Source: Immersiella caudata (Eukaryota > Ascomycota > Sordariomycetes > Sordariales > Lasiosphaeriaceae). From it: 64,000 nucleotides of DNA. The notes under the pieces were generated by a model. That model was not told the DNA's origin. It saw only the letters and a program-made list of their open reading frames with translations, and made no database searches. The stretch covers positions 2,852,001-2,916,000 of the forward strand of contig JAULSU010000005.1 in assembly GCA_030512335.1 (NCBI GenBank), in the 5' to 3' direction. This document shows, piece by piece, positions 31,096 to 41,200 of the stretch. How positions within the stretch are numbered: the stretch's first letter is position 1; each line of letters starts with the position of its first letter. Both the position numbers and the translations under genes were made by a program.

Positions 31096-31870
31096 TCACG
31101 GCCGACTGCCCGTCCCGCGGGCTCGCCCCCTGGCGCTCCCAAATCCCCGTCCGATTCCAGAGGTGCCTCTACCGCTCCCGATACTAGATGAGGTAGTATC
31201 TGCTCCATATCCAGATGAGCTACCATACCCCGACGAGGCGCCCCTGCCAATTCCTCGCCCACGGCCGACTCTCGACCCTCGCGTTGATGGCCCCCTCGAA
31301 GTAGTGGGCGCCACCAGCTTCTGCCTCTCCTCCTCCTCTGCCCTTCTCCTGGCCTCCTCTCTCCTTCGCTCCAGCTCAGCCGCTCGCCGCTCAGCCTCCT
31401 GTTGCTTGCGTTGCGCCTCATTCTCTTCCTCGGCCAGGTCCTGGGTTGCACCTTTCCAATTGGGGTTGAGAATCAGTCGCTGGTTATGCTCCGTCTGGGA
31501 GAGCATCCTGGTCCACGTATTCAACAATGTCGATGCGTTTTCCACTGTCTTGGACACAGTCTGCAGAGATATTAGTCTCAGTTCAGCCTCTATGCCCCTA
31601 TATCGCGCAACGTACCCCCATGTTCCCCTTGGCCCGCTCAAGGGTGCCAATGACCCCCTCAATGACTTCATTGATGTTTCTGACGCCCTCTAATTCTCTG
31701 CGTAGGGCTGCTTCCCGGGCCTCCTGTGCCTCTTCGGCGTCGTATCGTGAATTTTGGGTGGTAGGGGTCTTTGTCCTGTCGGGTTGCTGGTGCGGGGCGC
31801 GTCCGGCTGTGCGCTCCGAAGGTGACGCAAAGAGGTCTTCTTGGTCGGAGCTGTCAATGTTGTCGGCCAT
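31096..31870 (-). CDS. DUO1: DASH complex subunit Duo1
   Basis: Component of the fungal-specific DASH/Dam1 ring that couples kinetochores to spindle microtubules. Exons on the minus strand are 31616-31870 and 31096-31560 (55-bp intron, GTACGT donor, CTGCAG acceptor), 239 residues. The Duo1 signature runs across the junction: LEGVRNINEVIEGVIGTLER, then TVSKTVENASTLLNTWTRML and QTEHNQRLILNPNWKG. A charged coiled coil follows (about 140-180, EEENEAQRKQQEAERR and on). The C-terminal 60 residues are an R/G/S-rich tail with RGRG and SGYGSS repeats, likely disordered and a candidate for microtubule contact. Phosphorylation by Ipl1/Aurora is known for the complex, not shown here. The promoter side carries the MCB cluster. 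Confidence 0.93.
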
Positions 31871-32120
31871 GGCGCACTGCGTTTCGTTTTATGTGTCGTC
31901 GTGTTCTGTGTGTCGCACCGTCCTTTGCCGTCTTAGTCAGGAATTTTGGGCCTCAAACCCCCCTTTTTCAACTCCACAGGACAATGCAATGATGTGTTGT
32001 TGTCTGGGGCGCTTGCGCTTGTCTCTGCGTGGACAGCTGGATGACGTTTCGTTTGCCAACGGTCGCTCAAGTGTTTGCAGCGCATTGGAGGGGTCAGGCT
32101 CCAAGGGGTTCCCGGCCTTG

Positions 32121-32176
32121 ACGCGAACCCTGGTCGCGTTGTGGGGTTGGACGCGTCTCTTTAATTTATCCCGCGT
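32121..32176. promoter_or_regulatory. Cluster of four MluI-cell-cycle-box-like sites
   Basis: ACGCGA (32121-32126), TCGCGT (32134-32139), ACGCGT (32151-32156) and CCGCGT (32171-32176) lie within 56 bp; all share the CGCG core of MBF sites. A CCAAT box follows 10 bp on. In yeasts such clusters drive G1/S expression through Mbp1-Swi6 or Res1/2-Cdc10; binding here is inference. Confidence 0.6.
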
Positions 32177-32409
32177 GCCTCCAAGCCAATCAGCGTTCGC
32201 CAGGGAGCCAGGGAGGCTGGTTGTGCGTTGAAACTGGTTGCAGACCGCCCCCAGCCTCTTTGCCAGCGGTTCTCCCTTGACAACCTCGTCGTCGCCAAAC
32301 TCTGCGGACACCCAAACATCGATTTTCAACATCCACTTTTGAACCTCACTTTCTCCGTCTCCTTTGTTCGGGGTATCCCCTAGCATTGTTTACTCCGCAT
32401 CAGTTGATT

Positions 32410-32446
32410 AAGCTTCAAAATCACCGCATTGCGCGATTTTAAGCTT
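32410..32446. repeat. Inverted repeat with AAGCTT ends
   Basis: Left arm AAGCTTCAAAATC and right arm GATTTTAAGCTT are complementary apart from one unpaired C, with a 12-base GC-rich spacer. It lies in the leader region of the gene at 32739. Confidence 0.75.
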
Positions 32447-32738
32447 GTCTGTCCACCGCCTCACCGCCGCCGACGCACTTCTTGCCGCCTTGCGCAGGGC
32501 ACTGCGAGATCCTGCCCAGTCAAGAGTTCATTCGAACTCTCGCCTGAGGCACCCCGCAACTCGAACTTCCCGCGCCGACTCAGGTTTGCAACCGGAACAG
32601 CGCATTCACCCCAAGTTGACAAAAAGTAAACAATCACTGGCCGAAGAAATCGTCCGGACGATCAGCGCCAGCAGTCCAGGCAGGTGTAACGAATTGGCCC
32701 CATTCCCGCGCGGTTTCCATCGCATCTCAAAAGCCAAA

Positions 32739-34096
32739 ATGGACGTTCGTTCCTTCCAAGCTTCTCCCGCAACACCTTCCCCAGGTCGGTCTCGCAAAGT
32801 ACACACCCCACCTGCGCCGTTGCACGGCGGTTTCGCAGACAACTACGAACCCTATTCCCCCCGAAAATCTACTCGCATTCAGAACCGCACTGCCAATCGC
32901 ACACCATCCCCCCACTATTCCGCGCGTCACCGACCCGATTATCACGAGGCCGCTACCAATCCTTTCGGGTCGCCAAAGTCCAAGAAGTCAGCTCGTACCA
33001 GCAGTGCGAACATGGCGTCACCCGCCTCTCCTCAGAAGAAGCGCGCTCCTGTCTCGCATGCGTCTCGTGGCGCTTTTGGTGGCGTGACTGCGGAGGCGTC
33101 CACATCTGCCACTGCGGCTTCTGGATTGGCAAGCGAGGAGCAGCATCTCTACCCTGGCCGTGCTAGCATCTCCGCAGTGGGCGGCATGCTCATCACTCCA
33201 GCCAAGACCCCACAGAAGCCACCTTCACAAAAGACCAGAGACGATATTCAGCGAGCTGCTCGCAGCCTCTTCAATGAGTCCGAGGTTATGCCCAGCCCCA
33301 AGAAGAATCGTCCTCAGCAATCGATCCTCGACAGTTTCTCAGCCGACGACAACATTGATGAGCCGATTGCAATCTACACCGATTCGCAGGATCGTGTGCC
33401 CGAGATAGATCAGAGCGCTGCGAACCCCTTCTATGGCCAGCAGCCCAACAATGGCCTTCGCCGCAGCACGCGCCAGATGGTGTCAATTCCGGGCGAGGGC
33501 ATGGTCAGTGTTGAGGATGCAGTGCGTCGCGACGATGGCATGGTTATAGTATTGTAAGTAACCTCAACTTCAGCGCTCAGATTGACACCAAGCTAACACC
33601 CTCCAGCCGTGGCAAGAAGACGTTCGTCAAGCACAATGAGCATGGAACCTCTAGCTCCGAGAGCTCACCAGCTCGCGTAACCCGCAACTCCATCAGGCCC
33701 CGCCTTTTGTTCCCGCCAAAGAACGAGGAGCCGGAGATCGACGAGGAAGAGGTTGCGACCGATATTGAGGATAATGCCATCATGCGGGACGCAGAGAACG
33801 ACCCGACGACAACTCCCTTGGATCTTGTTGAGCAAGCACCCGGAACCCCCAAGGCACCCAAGTTCGCTCCAGCATCACCGCCTACCACCGCACGCGCAAC
33901 GCGCTTCGGCAAGAAGTCGGGAGAGACGACACCAATCAAGGCCACGGGTCTAGAGGCACCTAAGGAGGCCGCTGCCCGTGGCGGCAAGAGAAGCCCATTT
34001 GATGGCTGGCGTCGCGTGAAGGGTGGCTCAGAGTCCCATGCCCAGAAGCGCTCTGGAGACGCACTCGCCTCTCCTGCTAAGCGTTCTAGGGCGTAA
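32739..34096 (+). CDS. Uncharacterised disordered protein rich in CDK-type sites
   Basis: 434 residues from exons 32739-33553 and 33607-34096 (53-bp intron, GTAAGT donor, GCTAAC branch point); the junction reads MVIV-F-RGKKTFVKH. I do not recognise the family with certainty. The protein is mostly disordered and basic at both ends, with many S/TP sites (SPGRSRK, SPRKSTR, TPAKTPQK, MPSPKK), the form preferred by CDKs. Candidate short motifs are VGGMLITPAKTP, AARSLFNES and the stretch VSVEDAVRRDDGMVIV. The tail KRSRA follows SPAKR, a likely nuclear signal. Its promoter has four MCB-like sites and is shared with DUO1, which suggests cell-cycle-regulated expression. MBF corepressors of the Nrm1/Whi5 group have similar composition and promoters, but I do not see their conserved helical motif, so that identity is only a hypothesis. 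Confidence 0.75.
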
Positions 34097-35322
34097 GCGC
34101 AAAACGCACACAAAATATTCGGAAAGCAGACGCAGCCTCGCGCGTGGCACACGCGTAGTTTTCGCGTGGTTCGACCACACGGCCCGCCCGGATCTTCCCA
34201 CGACGCAGATGTAAGCTCGACACACAGCGAGCCCGGACTCCGCACAGCAGGCTCACACTCTGACCGCCAGGCGGACTTGGAATTGGCTGCAGAGCGGATT
34301 GACTGGACTGCAAACTGGATTTGGCTTGGCCGCAAGGCGGATCAGGCTCATCGCTGATTGGCTTGTGCAAACAGCAAACGAACCCAAGGAATTACAGCAT
34401 GGAAGGCTCAGACGAAGGGTGGATACGGAGTTTGGGAGGCTGTTCATGGGCGGCACTTGCTGGGAACGAATTTTATGACACGGGAAGTAATGTGACGTGG
34501 AGAAGAAGCATGGCATCTTCTTTGGCACAAAGCTGTGCAAAGTCACGAACAGTACTGTGCCATCTTTTATGGTCATACGCTACCATTATGGTTATCTATC
34601 AGGAAACAGACGCAGACAGGAGCGGACGATTGGCTAGGGAGTATGGACTTAGGTGATCGTACTTCCATCGATGGTCAGGAAAGGAGCATGGCCTTTGGTG
34701 ATCATGCTCCAGAATATTCCGTCTGTGGGACAGCCTATGTAATGTCAGAATAGCTAGTTAAGCAAGCATAGTTGCTTCAGGAAGAAATCGACGGCTTCGT
34801 CAAGTTACTCAAATGATCCGTCAGCATATAATTAAGCCCGGGCAGCAAAAGTGAGGGTATTCAGAGCACTGCTGAAACAGTTTCAAGCAACACTTCGAAC
34901 CAATACCGATTTCTTTTGTCGAAAGTGGGTGGGCATACCAATGTATCTTCTGCAGGCAGCCCTGGACTGAGTCGTTCGCAGTCCGAGATCCTCGAGGTCA
35001 TCACAAGTTCAAGGCGACTACGCCCACCGAGTATGTAAGTCAATGGAGGGTATTCCCGAGCGGCAGATACGCCCCGATTGCCGTCATCTTACATCTTGCA
35101 TCATGCCACCCGCCCGTTTTCCCCGTGTTTTTTTGCCCCTCTCCTGTGCTGTTCATTGTTGCCCCACCCCCGCATCCCACATCACGGAAACGAGGGGCAG
35201 AAAATCGTCAACGCAGCCCAACTCAGTCGCTCGTAAAAATCTATACAATATTCTCTTCCGTCTAGAAAGGCCCTCGTTACGACTCCTCTCAAGTCACATA
35301 ACACAAAACAACAACCGCAACA
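34097..35322. other. Intergenic, upstream of PBY1
   Basis: About 1.2 kb with no convincing gene. A GTTCGACC hairpin near 34170 resembles a tRNA T arm but has no acceptor or D arm. The last 150 bp is A/C-rich leader sequence before the SurE start. Confidence 0.5.
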
Positions 35323-38245
35323 ATGCACATCCTCATCGTCAACGACGACGGCCCTCCGTCCCCGCACTCGTCTCCCTACGTGCACTCCCTCGTCCGCGAG
35401 CTCCAAGCCGCCGGCCACGTCGTCTCCGTATGCCTCCCACATACCCAGCGCTCTTGGATCGGAAAGGCCCACATGATCGGACAGACCGTCAAGCCCCTCT
35501 ACTACCGTCCGCCCCCGCCTCACCGTCCCGCCGCCGGCCTCACCCCGCCCAACCGCGACGACGAAGACGACGCGACCCATGGAACCACCCACACCCGGCC
35601 TAGCACACGCCCCGGCGTCGAGGAGTGGATCCTTGTCGATGGCACGCCGGCTTCGTGTGTGCAGATTGGGCTGTATCACTTTTTCCAGGACAGAGGGGAG
35701 GTGGATCTTGTGGTCAGCGGGCCGAATTACGGGCGGAACACAACGGCGGTGTTTGCGCTGAGCAGCGGGACGCTGGGAGGTGCGTTGGAGGCGGCGGTTT
35801 GTCGGAAGCGGGCGATTGCGCTGAGCTATGCCTTCTTTTCGAGGAATCACGACAGTGAGATTATCGCGGCGGCGGGGAGGAGAGGCGTCAAGGTGATTGA
35901 GGCGTTGTGGAAGGCGTGGCCGGAGGATGGGAGTGTGGATTTGTATAGTGTGAATGTGCCGTTGCTGGAGGGGCTGGAGAAGGAGAAAGTGTTGATTACG
36001 CCCATGTTGCAGAATTACTGGGGGGCGGGGAGTTGCTTTACGGAGGTGGATGGGAGTGTGGATGGAGGGAATGAGGATGAGGAGAGGATACGAGAGGGGG
36101 AGGGAAGGGTGGAGGAGAGAGAAGGGTTTGGGGGAGAGGAGAGCAAGGGACCGAGACCGCATACGCATAAGCATTTTAAGTGGTCGCCGAGGTTCACGGA
36201 TGTTTATCAGAGTGTTGAGGAGGCGCCTCCGGGGAATGACGGGTGGGCGGTGAAGGAAGGGTTTACGAGGTATGTTTTGGTGATGATGGGTGTTGTGTGT
36301 TGGGGATGGAGGCTAACTGGTGTTTACAGTGTCACGCCGTTGAAGGCGAACTTTTTCCAGACCGCCACCAACTTGCACGGTGCGGAGTTGCAGCTGTAAG
36401 TGTTGTGTTGTTGTACTGGCGATTTTTACCGTTATTCCCCCTTTTTAGTCATGACGGACACACGGGTTGGCGGGCACGAATGATGAGAAACGTAATGGCA
36501 TGCTCGCGAGGATGATGGGGAACAGAGAACCAAAGATCATCAGATAGAGCGTAGAAGGCAATCTAAAAAAAATAGAGAGACAGCTTCTCTAGAGAGAAGC
36601 CCTCGATGCCGATGCCAGTCCCTCAGCGTGCCCGCTCGCCCACCCATCGTCAAGTAACCCGACACAAGAATTGAGACGAGGCGAAATAGAGACATTTACT
36701 AATGTTTATTCCAGGGATGGCAGCCAGACAACCACACATGGCTTGACAACACAAGAGTCTGCGACACAGTTGCTAATACCAAGAGCCACGACACCAGGCC
36801 TCACTCCTCCCGGCCCCAACGATCAAGTCACCCTCCTAATCCGACCAAAACCTCACTCGACACCATCATCAACACCTCACTTCTACGCCCTCATCAGCTA
36901 CGAAGACCCCTACGTTCAACCTCTCATTCTCTCCGCCTTCACCTCCCTCTTCCCCTCCTCAAGCTACACCCTCCTAACCCCTCCAACCCCCTCAGATTCC
37001 TCAAAAACAGACACCACCGTCTCCCTCTCCGCCTTCAACATACCACCTACCTCCAAAATCCTGCAAATCTCCCCCTACGAATCCATCGACTTCGACTACG
37101 CCTCCACCCATCCCACCGCAACCCTCATCAACAGCTACATCATCCGCAAAGCGCTCATCCGCAAGCACTTCCTCTCTGCCACGGTGGACAACTGGGTGGC
37201 GAAGCACCCCGGTTCCATCCTGGGCACGCACGTCAAGCGCAGCGAGGCGTTTGAGGTGGACTTTGCGGAGTTTCTAGATGATGCGCTGGTGGAGGCTTGG
37301 GATCTACGGGAGAGCCTGGAGAAGAACGACGGGTTTTTGGCTGGGGAAGGGGGCGAAGTGCAGTGGTGGATATTGAAGCCTAGCATGAGCGATCGGGGAC
37401 AGGGGATTCGGTTATTTGCTACGATGGAGGAGCTGCAGGGGATTTTTGACAAGTGGGAGCCGGAAGAGGAGAGTGAGGAGGAGGATGAGGAGGAGGAGGA
37501 GGGAGAGGATGGGGGTGCTGAGGGCAAGCAGGGAGAGGACGAGGGTGAGGACCGCATCATGGCATCGCATCTTCGCCACTTTGTTGCGCAGCCGTATATC
37601 CACCCGCCGCTGTTGCTGCCGGAGATGGACAACCGCAAGTTCCATGTGCGGGTGTACGTCTTGGCCGTGGGCAGCCTCAAGGTCTACGTCCACAAGGACA
37701 TGCTGGCGCTGTTCGCGGCGAAGCCCTACACAGCGCCGAGGGCGGCAGGTGCGGGTTCAAACGACGGTGAGGAGATTGATCTCGACGCGCACTTGACCAA
37801 CACTTGTCTCCAGGGCGAGGACACAGCCTCCAAGGCCGACTCGGTCCACCGCTTCTGGGACCTTCCGCTGCCAAAGGAGAAGGCCGAGGATGTGTTCACG
37901 CAGATCTGCGGTGTGACGGGAGAGCTGTTCGAGGCGGCGGCAAGGGGCATGATGGTGCATTTCCAACCGCTCGAGTGCGCCTTTGAGGTCTACGGGCTGG
38001 ACTTCCTGGTCGACGCGGCGGGCAGGGCTTGGCTGCTCGAGGTCAACGCCTTCCCCGATTTCAAGCAGACGGGCGATCTTCAGGGCGTTGTTGCGGGCTT
38101 CTGGGCGGGCGTGCTGCGCCTCGCTGTCGTCTCCTTCGTGAGGGGTTCTGAGCACGGAAGCGGAGATGAGGACCACGTCACGCTGGGCTCAGACCAGGCG
38201 GTCATGGTCAAGGACGTCAATCTGGGACGGCGGTGGGGTTTGTGA
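35323..38245 (+). CDS. PBY1: Pby1-type SurE phosphatase - tubulin-tyrosine-ligase fusion
   Basis: Proposed exons 35323-36269, 36330-36395 and 36715-38245, 847 residues. The N-terminal SurE domain (nucleotidase/acid phosphatase fold) shows MHILIVNDDGP with the metal-binding NDD, the DGTPASCVQIG loop and the VVSGPNYGRN motif, ending VTPLKANFF. The C-terminal TTL/ATP-grasp domain shows WWILKPSMSDRGQGIRLF, HVRVYVLAVGSLKVYVHKDML, DLDAHLTNTCLQG and WLLEVNAFPDFKQTG. Yeast Pby1 has the same order and is a P-body protein that associates with mRNA decapping factors. The second intron's donor GTAAGTG overlaps the TAA that would end a SurE-only protein; its acceptor TTATTCCAG with branch ACTAAT restores frame (CT|G). 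The TTL part has no usable ATG for its first roughly 235 codons, which supports the fusion. An acidic E/D insert at about 37446-37555 interrupts the TTL domain. Confidence 0.82.
36396..36714 (+). other. 319-bp intron whose donor overlaps a stop codon (PBY1)
   Basis: Donor CAGCT|GTAAGTG, branch TTACTAAT, acceptor ATTCCAG|GGATGG. If retained, translation stops one codon later at TAA 36397-36399, giving a 338-residue SurE-only protein. If removed, the frame continues into the TTL domain. It is several times longer than the other introns in the window. Confidence 0.7.
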
Positions 38246-41200
38246 GGGACGTGTCCGGCCGCGGTCCCGGTGCGGGATTCGTGATCTTGGCCGAAGCCAA
38301 GAGAGCGTGTGGATATGAGATGTGGAAGGCGTTCGACGGGGAGTTTCCCAGTCTGACAGACTCCGATGCATGAGTATCTGAGGGGTATGGGACTTTGATC
38401 CAACTATGGACTAGCATCTCTTGCTCCGCCACGATTCTGGATTCCTCTCTGTGGGTTGTTCGGTAGTGTAGTCAGCAATATCTCGCACTTCGTCTTAGTA
38501 CCCGCCGATTAGGGAAGACACCCACGTGGGCCCCGGATCGGCGAGGGGGCGGGAATATCTAGCAAAAACACCGACCCCTTTTTCCCGGGCCTGTACATTT
38601 GTGTGTGGTTGGTCTCCTCCCCAAGTGGGCAACTCTTTGCTCGGCGGCTAAGAGCCAGCCAAGACAGAAGAAAAAAGTCATCGTCCCCCCCACCAGGCAG
38701 GTTCTCTGCTTGCTTTTCTACCGTTTTCGCCCAATGAGTTAGGTTTTGCCGACGCCTCCGGAGGCGGTGCTTGCTTCGTGACCCTCGGGTCGAAACCTGG
38801 ACGTCCAGTTGTCCGGGTGAGCCGGGGCCTGGCATTGGGTGTCCAAGTGGTCGTCCTCGGCACGAACCGAGCACCCCTCGGAGCCAGTACCGTGACGTCC
38901 CAAGGGGAAGCCAAGACGCAAGACCCACTAGTCTATCGGCGTTGTAGAGTGCTGCAAGTGGTGCGGTGCAGTGCCAGAAACACGGAAACTGCATATTCTC
39001 CCCTCCCACCGCTAAAACAAATGTGACGGAAGCGAGTGGGGGAAAGGGCCCATCGATATAACCGCTTGTCGCTCAGATCTGCAGCCAAGGTCCAAAGAAG
39101 TGTCTGGTCTACTGCATGCGACTTTGCACAGCCTCGTCCCTTTCCGCGTCGACCTTCTCCTTCATACGTCTGCCGCGATCGAGGAGGTGGGCGGGCAATT
39201 TCTGGCGAGCGCAAACTTGGCTTTCAGCGTGGGATTGCGGCGACTTTTTCTGTGTCGCGAATGGCTCTGGGCAGATATGCGAGGGGCTGCGATCAACATG
39301 GAAAATCGAACACCTTAATTGCCCGCTGGTAACCGGCCTTGTTCCTGACGCAATGATGCCGGCCGGCGAATCCGGGGCAAGGGAGTGTCGTGGTGCCTGT
39401 TCGGGAAGGAGTTGTTGGTGTAGATTGCTTGTCTTGGTTGTCTTGAGGTGGTGAAAGGCAGGTACGCTGCCAGTGTTGCGATCGGCTTGTTTACTGTCTC
39501 ATGGTCTAGACTCTCGCTGCCAGTCCGTGTCAAAATCTAGGCATCTGGGGTATTGCCGAGTATAGGGCTGTTGATTGACTCTTCGCTCGTAATGCCTTGC
39601 TACGTTCTCTCGATGTCGTCCGTTTTTCGATCTCCGAGACGGGATCACCAAACGTTGTGCAAGCCGCGTGATGTTCCATCTGATGCCTTGCTGCACGGAG
39701 CGGCATGTCCAGCCCTGCTGACCGGAGGGAGTCGTCATCTTTGCTGAAAATACAAATTCCATGGATAATGATAAAGTACAATGTCTATTTCCACCAAATG
39801 ATACGTCTATTTGCGCCATATCACAACGCACAACCCCCAATTGCCCACCCCTCAGCCCCAAGTTCCAAGGCCTCTTCGAAACTAGGCAATGAGAGGCACT
39901 TTCAAGCGTAAATACCTTTTGAGCTAACCTAGACGCCTTCTTTTGCTTTAAAAGATGCTTTAGGGCTTCGTGGTAATAGCGGTGGTAAACTTTATCGAGG
40001 AAGAGAGGGTTATGTGTGTGTATGTGTGTGCCGGGTGCAAATAGACATTCTCATCATAAGACAGCTTACCTACGGGCAACCCTCTGTGCCTCGTGCTTCG
40101 TAAATAATCTCGGTCATTGGTGGTCATGAGGGCGCGCCCCCATGGTGCATCCAAGGCTGTAATAAATCCGTTCCGCAGAGGCACCGATTTCCGCAAATGG
40201 AAGTCGACAAGGCACAAACTTTAAAAGCACCGCCATCATTTCTCTCGGCGGGTTCTTTGAGTCGTACCTGCCGATTCTGGGAAATAATCTCCTTTGGCGG
40301 GACGGTGCTGACCGTCTTTTACGGGACGGATGGATCTCCATGCTTGAAAGCGACAATATAGCGTCGGGTGTCTGGTACCTCGCCGTCCAACATCAAAGTT
40401 CGGTCCAACACAACACACCTTCCAGATTTCCATCCAACCCTTCTGGAAGCGGGCGACCGGGGCGGTCGTGTCAAGGTTCCACGCTGCTGCGAATCCCATC
40501 AAGAAGACCATCTTCATGCGTCTCTTCCCAGCGTCGCATCCCATCGCGGCAGTGCTCTCCCACGGGACAAAAGATCCAACCTGTCCTTCCAGAACAAGCA
40601 ATCCGCCCACACGGTAGTGTTTCGAACGGGGGCCGGATCGGCCTCAACCCGGGCCATCAACGAACCCCCTTGGCTCCGACCTCGATCGAATCGACCGCAC
40701 CCATAGCATCAACCATACCTTAGCACTAAGCTCTTACCATCAATGCTGTCTGTCTCGTAAAAAAAAACCTGATACTGATGAGCCTCTTGAACCGAAACCT
40801 CTATTGGGCGCCCTGGTAGTTTTGAGACGCGAGGCGATCTGTCACTCCCGTGGGGGAGGGGGGGGCGATGAACCGAGGTGAGGGAGAGAAAGCCTCGCAG
40901 TGAGCCTCACGTTTCTAGCTCTTTATGTGAGGATTCGGATGTGTGGTGGTGATGGTTGCGGGCAATGCAAAAAAAGAGGGAAGAAAAATTCCAAATGCGA
41001 CAGTTCTTGCTGCCAGCCTCAGGTCTTGGACTCTGAGCCAAGAGTGTTGTTTTCAACCTATGTTGTTGAAGTGGTGTTGTGGCAGCGCCTTCTGACGTAG
41101 GGTTTTTTCGTTCGTGTGACTTCAGGGTACGCAAGTCTGATCTGTAAGTGGCATCCTTGACGCCACGAGGCAAATCGCGAATCGCCGCTGGGCTGCGCAC

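Larger units (their letters stand above)
31871..32738. promoter_or_regulatory. Divergent DUO1/uncharacterised-gene promoter
   Basis: 868 bp between two start codons. It contains the MCB-like cluster (32121-32176), a CCAAT box (32186-32190) and an inverted repeat (32410-32446), each listed separately. Confidence 0.6.

Noticed and set aside
34150..34200. GTGGTTCGACCAC motif resembling box B of a tRNA
   Set aside because: No box A at the right distance and no complementary acceptor strands.
36606..38245. Separate TTL gene starting just downstream of SurE
   Set aside because: Upstream ATGs at 36606 and 36612 are out of frame, and the first in-frame ATG would remove the N-terminal half of the domain; the fused model fits better.
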